Source of the DNA: Gryganskiella cystojenkinii
Taxonomy: Eukaryota; Mortierellomycota; Mortierellomycetes; Mortierellales; Mortierellaceae
Direction of reading: 5' to 3'
Assembly (NCBI GenBank): GCA_015852425.1
Contig: JAAAIG010000014.1
Coordinates: forward strand, 764 to 61,720
DNA: 60,957 bases
This document shows, piece by piece, positions 33,969 through 43,751 of the stretch (the stretch's first letter is position 1; each line of letters begins with the position of its first letter). The position numbers and the translations under genes are program-made. Below the pieces are notes generated by a model, which ran no database searches, had not been told where the DNA came from, and saw only the letters and a program-made list of their open reading frames with translations.

Positions 33969-35364
33969 TTAATTCTTCGCGTCCTTCGCCACCTCTTGAA
34001 ATGCCTTTCTCGCCTTCTTCAGAAATCCGTAGAAATCCCGACTGTCGTTCAAGTATCGGACCAAACTCGTCAGGTCCGGTAGTTGTGGTGAGCAGTCGTA
34101 CACTATTATAAATAAGACAACATAAAGAAATATATTAGTGAGTAGCGGGAGAACAAACAGGATCCAGCTGTCAACTTTATCTAGTCTTTCACGGAATCAG
34201 GATCCTTACCCGCATAGTCAGCGTTCGACACATCTATCGTGAACGAAAACTCGCGCTCCCAATCTCGCTCGCTTATCCGCGTGAACACAAAGGCAATGTG
34301 GTCCTCTAAAAGAAATGGATAGATAGAAAACAAAGAGTGGGATTAGCATGCGTCGCGGTGGGTCCTGTAAAATGTTATAGACAAGATTTTTTTCCAGTGT
34401 ATACGGTACCTTTGACACCAACGATCCGCATGGACAAGGTAGATTCGTAGCTTGCCAGTTCTGGCCTGTTTTTGAGCACTTGTTCGTCCAGTGCCTTCTT
34501 CTGGGCGATTTTGGCTATTTAACCCAATGCAAAAACAGTCGAGTTAAAATCAAAAGCCGCGGTATGGAAAAAGTCGAGGCTGACACTCTCCAAAAAAGAG
34601 CGTCTTTTTCTTTACCTTCCCGTTTGGCTTTGACCTCTTTTCTGAGAACGCTGACCTGTTCCTGCAATGAACCACGCAGCCGCTTCATCTCCTCATGACG
34701 GAGCGACAGATCCTGAATAGCCCTCTGCATGTTTTGTGCCTCCATCTTTTCTTTCTTGAGAGCTAAAAGTGTGAACCAAAAAAAGCTCTGTATTAGTTTT
34801 GCGTTCCTGTGGAGGTTCCTTGCCAGTCGATATGTTGTAGGCTTTCAATAACGTACCTTGAGCTAGCGCCACTTCTTCAGCATTCGCAAGCTTCAACTCC
34901 TCTCTCAAATTCCTATCTTGTTCTGAGTTTAAAGGAAAAGGAATGAGCAGAGAAGGTGAGCAGATATTCTTCCTTGCATCCTTTTCAACGTAAGAAAATA
35001 AAAAAAACTTGCTGGAGTTGGTTGCTTGCTTACCTCGAGCTTCTGAGGTGTCACCGACCCAGAGTTCCGTATTATTTGAGATCCTGGTCTTGAACTTTTG
35101 TGCACTGCCGTTGACCTCGTTTGAAAAAGTCAATGCGCGAGCCATTAGTTCCTCGGCATCAAACTGAGGGACTGCAAACGGTGGTGGGGTAATGCTTTTT
35201 GGGTGTGTGGGCATGACCGAGAGACGATGGCTTCCTGTGGACAGACGATGGTTTGTGGTGCTGTCGGCGAGGGAGGGGCGACCGCCACCAATGGACGACC
35301 TGGACATGCCTCCGAGCGATGGACGCGTTGTTGTGGTTGAGGATGTTGCTGCAGTTGCTGCCAT
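33969..35364 (-). CDS. SPC25: Kinetochore protein Spc25 (Ndc80 complex)
   Basis: Subunit of the Ndc80 complex that links kinetochores to microtubules. Six minus-strand exons (35364-35034, 34922-34857, 34762-34616, 34514-34410, 34305-34210, 34102-33969) give 292 residues. A Ser/Thr/Pro-rich N-terminus (about 75 residues) is followed by a coiled coil (about 110-185, e.g. LREELKLANAEEVALAQ and RHEEMKRLRGSLQEQVSVLR) and a C-terminal RWD-like globular domain (KEDHIAFVFTRISERDWEREFSF, then DFYGFLKKARKAF). The C-terminal pattern is typical of the Spc25 family. The long disordered head is longer than in yeast. It is divergent from the FAM192A-like gene across 277 bp. Confidence 0.88.
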
Positions 35365-35641
35365 GGTATCTAGTTCTTGTGATTGTTTCCTGTCTTGGAC
35401 TTGAGTTCCTGCTCGACGATCGTCTCTTCTTTGCTGGCAGCGAGGTCTTTTTATTGGTGATGTGAACGCGTTAATGAAAGCAATGAGCCATTGGAGAAGG
35501 TATTAAAAAGGACAGCCAAGCCACCAAGCATAAATTTGTCTTTTGGCCACCAAAAAAAAAAAAAGAAAGTGTGCTCACTCGTCTCCTGCCTTGGTCTGCA
35601 CGACAACAGGACATTACTAGAACTACCAAGCAGTCGACCTC

Positions 35642-36823
35642 ATGTCATCCATCAAGTTCGTCACCGAAGGCATGTCTATACCCAGGACGGACCTCGTTCA
35701 GAGGAATCAGTTTCGTCACATGCACAATGAGGGGCTAATCAAGACCATGTCTTTGTATTCGAAAACGTATAGATTCCATTAACGAGGCCAAGAGAGCACG
35801 CGAGGAAGAATGGAAAAAGGTCTACGAGAACAAAGAGAGTAAGTAAAATGTGGCTGTTACGAATAGATTATCGATAGTGGCTATTCGGCGGCCATCCGAG
35901 AAGACACAAGCAAAGTTCTGATCCACTCCTTTTCGAATATTTTGATCCGCCACATATGTATTGCATTTTAGATCCACCACCTGTTCCAGAAGAAGAGGTT
36001 TACGACCCACGGACATTGTATGAACGTCTACAGGAACAGAAACAAAAGAAAGACGACGCTCATGCAGAGGCAACAAAATTTGGTAAGTGAAAAGACGTCA
36101 AGGAGCTGTATGACAAACTATAGTCATGTCCACACAAGATTCTAATGGCTTGAAAATATTTCGACATGTTTTCTTCCTCATAGGCAATCTGATCCATCGA
36201 ATTGATAACGATGAGTTCGACTTTCTCAACACACTGGAGCACGAAGAAGCAAAGAAGAAGAAAGATCTGGAAGAGCAGGAGCAAGAAGAGCTGAAAAAGT
36301 TTCGACAGTACGTGGTTCCTTTACATTTTGGCCGCGGCTCGTTTTTTTTTAAGGCACGCAATCAATTATGGTGCAGGCGAAAGCGACTAAGTAACGATTG
36401 CCTGTGTTTATTCTATCGCACGTTATTATTAGGAATGTTCAACTGAAAGCCGTCTCTGTACCGACGCCACCTTCGGATATGTTGCCTTCACTAGCACCAA
36501 AGGCGACATCGTCTCAGTTTGATATCATGGCAGCAGCTCCAAAAAAGAAAAAGTCTCTTTTTGCTGGATTGGTAAAGAGGGATGATTCAGTCTCGTCCTC
36601 GGGTTCCAGTGACAGGGATACAAAGGCGATTGGAAAACGGAAAGCAGAAGGCGATGCTGCGGTTGAGTCTAGCGATAAAGCTGGCGAGGATAATGCCGCG
36701 GATAATAAGAAGGCAAAGCCTGCAGCTGCATCGTCAACAGCGACCAAGATAGCCCCGCCATCAAAACCGAATGCTCTTCTGGCTCTGGCGGCGTATGAGT
36801 CGAGTAGCGATGAAGATGATTAG
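35642..36823 (+). CDS. FAM192A/NIP30-like nuclear protein (Fyv6-like)
   Basis: Five exons (35642-35669, 35773-35838, 35972-36082, 36184-36307, 36433-36823) give 239 residues. The start MSSIKFVTEG joins DSINEAKRAREEEWKKVYE, matching the NIP30 pattern (FVSE...RRQEEWEKV) with almost no gap, then EEEVYDPRTLYERLQEQK and an acidic/basic coiled region DNDEFDFLNTLEHEEAKKKK. The C-terminus ends with the family-type NALLALAAYESSSDEDD. FAM192A (PIP30) binds the PA28-gamma proteasome activator in animals; the yeast relative Fyv6 acts in the second step of splicing. The first intron must use a GC donor (GCATGT at 35670); no GT donor gives a conserved product. Confidence 0.85.
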
Positions 36824-38632
36824 TTCTTGATCGGGATCGACTCTCATTTCTTGAAAGTCTGAGGACCATTAAACACCATTATACCAATAGACTCCTCGAC
36901 ATCCCTTTTGCCAGGATTGTTCCGATACACATCTTTTATTTTTTTGTTTTTTTGTCATTGCTAACGGTTTGATTGATTGTTTGTTTGGTCGTCGTCTTCG
37001 GTTCCTTTGGCTGGCATACGATCAGGAAAAAGTGGAGACGCGCGTGCTTGTTTGCAATTCTTGAATTATTGAACGTTTTTTCTTCGCCTCTAGCTTTATT
37101 TGTTCCCACCCACGCAGGAGAACCTGTCCTGTTTTTACGCTATTGAACGGTCGTCGCTTTGCGGCTGAAATATGACAGATGAGAAAGGTCTAAAAGTAAA
37201 AACATTAGTAGCTGCTTTGATAACAGCAAGCACGGACACAAACCAAGAAAAAAAAAGCCAACCACCGACACTCAGAAGGAGGCACGGAACCAGGTGATTC
37301 TAGGCCCAGGAAAATTCGGGAATCTCGTTTGCCGAGAAGAGAAGAGCATGACGCAAAAGGTTGCTCTGTACTTTCCCCCTGGTACACACAGGGGACCCTT
37401 CTTGTTGACGCACCTCTGCATCTTCAGTGACAAAGCTCAAAAAAAAAAAAAAAAAAAAGTATATTGTTGCATGGCACTCGATGAGGAGACGGACCCCTGT
37501 CGTCAATGACCTTTGACTCTGCCTGTTTTAGGATCTCAGCTTTGACCCAAGGCCATCCAGGATGTGGTGACAGTAATAATGATGACGAAGAAGAATTTAC
37601 GACGTCCAAATCAAGAGGACTTTCACCCTTGTAAAATGTCCGAAATCCGGAGGAAATTCCTCTGAGCATTTTTAGAATACACATTCAATTCGCTCAATGA
37701 GGGCAATTTAGAGTGAAAAAAGAACCATTAAAGTCAAAGTGGTTTAAAGAGAGAAAAGGTGGATCATGCTTCCAGGGAGGGAGCCTTTTTTTTTTTTTTT
37801 TTTTAAAACCTCCTCACGAGGTGATACATGGTTGCTCAGCAGCATTGACCAAAAATGGATATCAAGCAAAATAAACAATAATAATAGAGTTATTTTGTTT
37901 GTTCCTGGGATCGAGCGTGCCTCTCCACATTCCAGTGAGAGCACCGTATGTGCAAGCGGACAACTCGAAGTTGAGAAAGGGAAAACGAAAGCACATGTAT
38001 TCATTTTATCCATTTCATGAAACTATCGGACTCCAAGATGGATCTGTTACATCTGCTCATTTGAGCCGTGGCGAGAGCCTCGAGGTACCAATGTCTGGTA
38101 TCTCCTTGCGTCGCGTGGATATATAGACAATTGCGGATCATTACTACCGAGGGAAAAAATCAGAGCGGCCATTGCATTTGCCCTTGACGCCTGGGGCGCG
38201 CATTTTGTTATTTAGCTAAAGACATAGTTTGTAGTGGTCATGGGAGGGTAGGAGCAAAAAAAGAAAAGAAAAAACCACGTAACAACGGCCTTTCCGTTAT
38301 GCCCCTTCCACTCTTTACCATTGCGCATAACAACAAAACGAACCTGTTTTTTTCTTAAGTTCACTTCCAGACCATGTTGCTTTACATGGAATCCTTTTGA
38401 GTCTACCGAACGTTATTACCAGACTCTTCACTAAGGTTTTTTCCTCTTTGAACAAAAAACAAACCGGCATAATGCCCCCCCTCCCCACTTCTCCTCACGC
38501 CCCCTCTCCAGGACTCAAAGCGCGATGTCCAAGCACTATCGAAGACCCTCCCTGAAAAAAACAACAATAACAACAACAACCCACTATCGATGATAAGACG
38601 CTCAAGTTTCTCAGGTAGCTCTTTTAAGCATC
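36824..38632. other. Gene-poor region
   Basis: About 1.8 kb with only short frames and long homopolymer runs (A at about 37439-37457, T at about 37786-37803). No gene, tRNA or repeat family was recognised. The last 500 bp are likely the carboxylesterase promoter. Confidence 0.45.
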
Positions 38633-38640
38633 TATAAAGA
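38633..38640 (+). promoter_or_regulatory. TATA box of the carboxylesterase gene
   Basis: TATAAAGA lies about 156 bp before the ATG at 38789 and is followed by a CCCT-rich leader, fitting a TATA-driven inducible gene. Confidence 0.55.
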
Positions 38641-38788
38641 CGACTATCCCCCGCGCCCTCCCCTTGTTTGTTCTTCAGTGCTTTCTACCTACAGCGGCCA
38701 CTCACTTCATCCTCCCTTCCCTCCCCTCCCACCCTTCCTCGTTATACATCTATCGTCGATCTCCATCACCGCCTCCTCCTCCGATAAG

Positions 38789-41080
38789 ATGAATATCAAA
38801 TCTTTCCTGTCCCTGTCGGTCTTGCTGACGCTGGCCGTCCAAAGCAGTATCGTTGTCGATGCCGCACCCGTCAAGAACACGAAACGTCTCCTCCTTCCCA
38901 CGGCTCCCCTGGCGAGTGATATCGATGGTGCTCATCTGCTGATCAAGAACGATGTCGATTCTACCTACATCATCAAGAACGCGTTCGTCCTCCTGTCCAA
39001 ACCCCGATCGTACTGGGACGGTATGAATTCCTGTTGGGCCATGGGTGACGGCGGTTACATCTACATCAAGTCAACTTCGGGTGGTAGTGAGCTCGTCCAG
39101 CTCTTGAACAACAACCCGGGAGCTCAACCCGAGGTCTCGGCGTTTTCACAATTCTGGGTGTATAATGCCTTCCCAGGTATCTTTGGTAACTGTCTGGCCG
39201 TGAACAAGAACACGGGTAACACGGATTGGATCCCCTGCAGTACCCAGTTGCCGACGGTTTGTTTCAACAGTGTAATGCGTCGCGTCTTGTTGTTTGATGA
39301 TACGTCCCGTCAGATCAAAGTCAACACCCCTGTGGGTGCGATCCAGGGTTGGCGCGATCAAAACGCGTTCCGGTTCTTGGGTATACCTTATGCGGAGCCA
39401 CCCGTCGGTAATCTGCGTTTCGCGGCCCCCGTGGCCAAGGCCCCCTTTACGAGCACGTTGGACGCGATCCATTACCGTGGTATATGCCCCCAGACCACTC
39501 AGTCTGCTGGCTTTATCCCCATGGTGTTGAGTTATCTTGAGAACGGCGCAACCGAGATGGAGGATTGTCTGAACCTGAACGTGTACACGCCCAGCTTGAA
39601 AGGTGCTGGACAAGAACTTTTGCCAGTCATGTTTTACCTCCACGGTGGTGGATTCACAACGTAAGCAATTTTTTTTGTCAATAGCTATTATTTTGTTATC
39701 GGAGTTTTCACCTACTCCATTTTTTAACATCAAAAACAAACTCTTTTGCATCCCACTTACCTTTTTTTCCTTCTCTTTTCTTATGTGTTCAGCTACTCTG
39801 GCTCGGTTATTATTTTTGAACCCGGCAACTTGGTCTCGCGCGGTGGTGTCGTGGTCGTCACTATTAACTACCGTCTCGGTATGCTTGGATGGTTCGAAAA
39901 CGCCAAAACCTGGGATCGTGGCCAGATCCCCGGCAACCAGGCGTTCCGTGATCAGATCCTGGCTCTGCAATGGGTTCAAAAGAATATTGCTTCGTTCGGC
40001 GGCGATCCTAACCGGGTCACGGTCTTTGGTGAATCTGCTGGTGCGACCAGTATCCGTGCCCTGCTTTCGGCACCCTCGGCCTTTGGTCTGTACCAGGGTG
40101 TCATTGGTGAAAGTGACCCGATCAATATCCCTTTCAAGTCGCCCGAGGACACGACCCAGATCACGAATTACTTTATGGAGGGCCTCGGTTGTCAACCCAC
40201 GGATCTGGCCTGTGCTCGATCCAAGTCTGTAGATGAGGTCTTGACTGCTCAATCGACCGCAAATTCCAAGGCATTGACGGATGACAAGTGGACGACCTGG
40301 GCTCTAGTTGAGAGACCCACCGTCGATGGCCTCTTGATCCCAGACGAGTTTTCGGCCCTTGTCAAGAAGAACAAGTACAATACCAAGGCCAATGTCATGT
40401 GGGGTACTGTCCACGACGAGGCTGGTTTGTTCGTTCCTCAATACTTCCCGAACGTGATCCCGATCGCGAACGCGTCAATGGCCATGGAGTTGGTCTTTGA
40501 TGCGAATCGAACGGCATTCATCTTGAGCAACCCCATGTTCCAACCAGACCCCAAGGATTCTGATGCGGTCCGCAACTTGTTTACACGTGCCGGTACACAG
40601 TACTACTTCTTTTGCCCGCTGCGATACCTCTCTCGAGAGATGGCCAAGAACAAGAACACGTACAATTTCCGGTTCAACCGCGGCCGTGATACACCTCTTG
40701 TCGGTGGTAATTACTGTTCCGCCAGCACGGGTCGTGTCTGTCATTCTGCCGATATTCAACCGGTCTTTGCCAGTGGTGCCGCCGTCCCCGGTTTCGGTCA
40801 AACAGGCGATGATGCTCGTTTTGCACGACAGGTCGTGGATCGCTTTACGACGTTTGCTAAAACGGGTAACCCTAACCCCAAACCGGGTCAGCACGGTGTC
40901 GAGTTGACGAATGCGGACGTGACGGGTCTGGATTGGTTGCCGTATGATGATTCGAATCCAGTTTTGGAATTGAATGTCCAGTCCTCGGTCTCAAAGAATG
41001 CAGAGAATGATGTGTGCAGTTGGATCGATACCGTGTTCTTGTATGCTTTCTGGACAGAGTACCCCGGTAACACTCCCTAA
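38789..41080 (+). CDS. Secreted type-B carboxylesterase with N-terminal C-type-lectin-like region
   Basis: Two exons (38789-39660, 39793-41080) give 719 residues. Residues 1-25 form a signal peptide. Residues about 45-162 look like a C-type lectin fold: SYWDGMNSCWAMG, FWVYN, GNCLAV and WIPCSTQLPTVCFN, with Cys82, 135, 150 and 158 in the usual four-cysteine order. From about residue 175 a full carboxylesterase/cholinesterase domain follows: FLGIPYAEPPVGNLRF, EDCLNLNVYTP, the HGGGF oxyanion hole, FGGDPNRVTVFGESAGA (Ser372), HDEAG (Glu500) and CHSADI (His608), completing the Ser-Glu-His triad. It likely hydrolyses esters outside the cell; the front region may bind substrate or cell wall. The esterase call is firm, the lectin-like call moderate. 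The ATG at 38789 is the first that begins with a signal peptide. Confidence 0.9.
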
Positions 41081-41560
41081 ATAGTAGATGTCTGAGACAT
41101 CGATGAGGGGAAAAGACTGAGTCAATTGTTCATCCGGCAAACAAGGTTTCGGCCCCAGTGACGCCAGTTGCTGGTCCACAAGGTGTTGCACCTTATTCAC
41201 AAATACTGTAGGCGGTAACTCGCTGTATCTATTTAAAATATATATATCTTTACCGACAAAAGAAACAGAAAGCACTTGTCCATCGATATCCTTTCCACAC
41301 ATGGAACAATTCGCGTCATCCCAAGCCAAAAAGCAGATTGAAAGTCACCGAAACATGTATTCATTAAGTTAAGGGTGTCACTCCTCAGATCAATTTTTTT
41401 TCCCTCCATCTTTGCTCATTTTGTCGTAAGAGTCGCCACCATTTTATTTTTTTGTTTAATAACTTTACGCCTTTTTTTTTCTTTCTTCATCTTCACTACC
41501 TTGCAAACCCATCCTTCTTGTACCCTTCTTCATATTACTTCCTCGCTTTTTAATACAAGT
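41081..41560. promoter_or_regulatory. Spacer and sulfite oxidase promoter region
   Basis: 480 bp between two plus-strand genes. The last 160 bp are strongly T/C-rich, a likely 5' leader. No gene is supported. Confidence 0.4.
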
Positions 41561-43671
41561 ATGGATCTACTTCATCACCACCACTACGGCAGCATTGTCT
41601 CTCCTACACCTCCAACACACCAACGTGTCCCCGAGGATCAGCTGAACTATACGCACGAACCACATCACGATACCAAAAACTTTATCGTCCATGCTCAAAC
41701 GCCATTCAACGCCGAACCCCAGCTTCCCTTACTCGTCAATTCGGGTCTGATCACGCCCACAGACGTCTTTTTCAAACGAAACCACGGACCTATTCCCGAT
41801 ATCAATCAGGAGGAACATCAGGTCTTTATTGGTCTTCAACAAGGCAAGGCCACTGCCGACGTCGACTGGGCGGTTCTCTCGATGGAGGATATCAAGACCC
41901 GTTGGCCCAAGATCACCATATCAGCTTCTCTTCAGGTAATAATTGATTGCAGCAACACAATTGGCCATGTTGAGTAGCAAACCGTCGTTGAAAAGCTTGT
42001 GTTTTGGAAGATACTTTATGAGAGAATGAGTCTGTTTGTCTTCTGACCGCTTGTTATCCTTTTTTTTGTGGCTGAAACATGTAGTGTGCTGGCAGTCGAA
42101 GAGACGGTCTAGCCGCGCTCAAGGAAGTCAAGGGAGTCATTTGGGGCGCAGGTGCCATCTCCAACGTAAAGTGAGACAAGCAGATCATTCTTAACCGCAT
42201 AATTTTTTTTTTTTTAAAAAAAAATTTTATGCAACAAATACACAAAAAATGATTTGCTGACCTTTCATTTCCTTTTCTGTCAATATCATCAACACATAGG
42301 CTACCTGGTCTGGAGCTCGACTTTCTGATATCCTCAGGGACGTGGCAGGGATCCCCGTTGATCTTTTGAATCACTTGGTTCGCGATTTCCATGTCGCGTT
42401 CGAGGCTGATGATTCGGTCCATGAAGATATTAGCTACGGCAGTTCGATTCCTTTGAAGAAGGCAATGTAAGCAGGTTCCTTTGTTCCTTCGTTTTTTGTT
42501 TTTTTTTACATGGATTCAGTCTTAAAAAGCGAAAGATAGACCACTGACTTCTTCCCCATTCTTTTAATTAGGGACCCCGTGGGAGATGTCATCTTAGCTT
42601 ACGAGGTAAAGACCAACAGGATAACAAGAGACGCATTTTTTTTTTTAGTCTGGTTCACACAATCATCACAACATCGTTACGATCTACAGGTGTCATGTCA
42701 GTAACAGATATTCTTCCGATCAACAACTTCTAGATGAACGGCAAGCCACTGACGAGGGACCATGGGTACCCACTCCGAGTGATCGTTCCAGGATTCATTG
42801 GCGCACGCTCCGTCAAGTATCTTCAAAAGATTATCATCCAACCCGAAGAGTCCAAGGCCTTTTACCAACGTCACGATTACAAGATCTTGCCTCCATGGGT
42901 AAGAATTCCCCTCATAGAAGACCTCTCACAGGAAACTACCGCCCTTCCAAAAATCTAGGGAACTAAAGCTTCAGTACTGATCAAACTATCTTTTCTTTTG
43001 GGTTGGTCTCCTTATAGGTCAACTCATCCAACGTAGAGAGTTCGTGGGATTCGGCAGCGTCACTCAACGAAATGAATGTCCAGTGTGTGATCTGTACTCC
43101 TCTCGAAAACGAGATGGTCGCGTCATCAAAGCCCGTGACCATCAAGGGATACGCTCTTTCTGGTACGAAATAGCTTTCTTGAGTTTTTTTTATTCGGTGA
43201 CTATAATGCGTACTAATTTTATTTTCTATTTTCTTTTGGTCCTTTCTCGATTGATCTACTAGGCGGAGGAAAGGGAATCTATCGCGTCGAGATCTCGATC
43301 GACGGTGGCGAAACATGGGAGCCCGTCGATCATATGGAGCAGCATGCAGACAAAAATAGCGGCATGTTTTGGGCCTGGGCGTTGTGGGAGAAAACTGTCC
43401 CAAGGATTCCACCCTCAAGCGAGATCATTGCCAGAGCATGTAAGAGTAACAAAAATAAGGCTCGAAAATCCTTTTTCAATTTTTTTTTTTCAATTGTATT
43501 AATCGGCTATGACCTACCTCTGACAAATTCTCCACATTCGCCCATTCCCCTGTAGACGACTCGAGCGGCAATATGCAACCAGAGCACCCGATCTGGAATT
43601 ACCGAGGCGTGATGAACAACGCTTGGTCAAGGGTCAAGAGTGTGAAGCAACTGCCTCAGCACAACTTGTAG
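41561..43671 (+). CDS. SUOX: Sulfite oxidase, molybdenum cofactor type without haem domain
   Basis: Oxidises sulfite to sulfate using molybdopterin. Eight exons (41561-41935, 42085-42165, 42300-42466, 42572-42605, 42734-42898, 43018-43162, 43263-43439, 43556-43671) give 419 residues. The Moco-binding core is clear: FFKRNHGPIPDI, CAGSRR with Cys126 as molybdenum ligand, WGAGAISNATWSGARLSDIL, and DHGYPLRVIVPGFIGARSVKYL. The C-terminal Mo-co dimerisation domain follows (VTIKGYALSGGGKGIYRVEISIDGG split between exons; MFWAWALWE; WNYRGVMNNAWSRV). There is no cytochrome b5 domain, so it resembles plant sulfite oxidase rather than the animal form. A His-rich start (LLHHHHYG) is unusual; a peroxisomal or mitochondrial signal is not obvious. 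It converges on the F-box gene with only 80 bp between stop codons. Confidence 0.93.
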
Positions 43672-43751
43672 AAAAGGGAGCAAGATGGGTACCGTTTTTC
43701 GATAACGGAAATAAAAATTACATTTTTTTTGAGGTGATGCTTTCGATTTTA

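Noticed and set aside
38678..38788. Upstream extension of the carboxylesterase frame
   Set aside because: Lacks an ATG in the extension (only GTG) and would bury the clear signal peptide starting at 38789.
39146..40252. Open frame of 368 codons on the minus strand
   Set aside because: Fully antisense to the carboxylesterase and crossing its intron; no motif. Explained by codon bias of the real gene.
41561..43671. Nitrate reductase instead of sulfite oxidase
   Set aside because: No cytochrome b5 or FAD/NADH domains follow the dimerisation domain, and the motifs fit sulfite oxidase.
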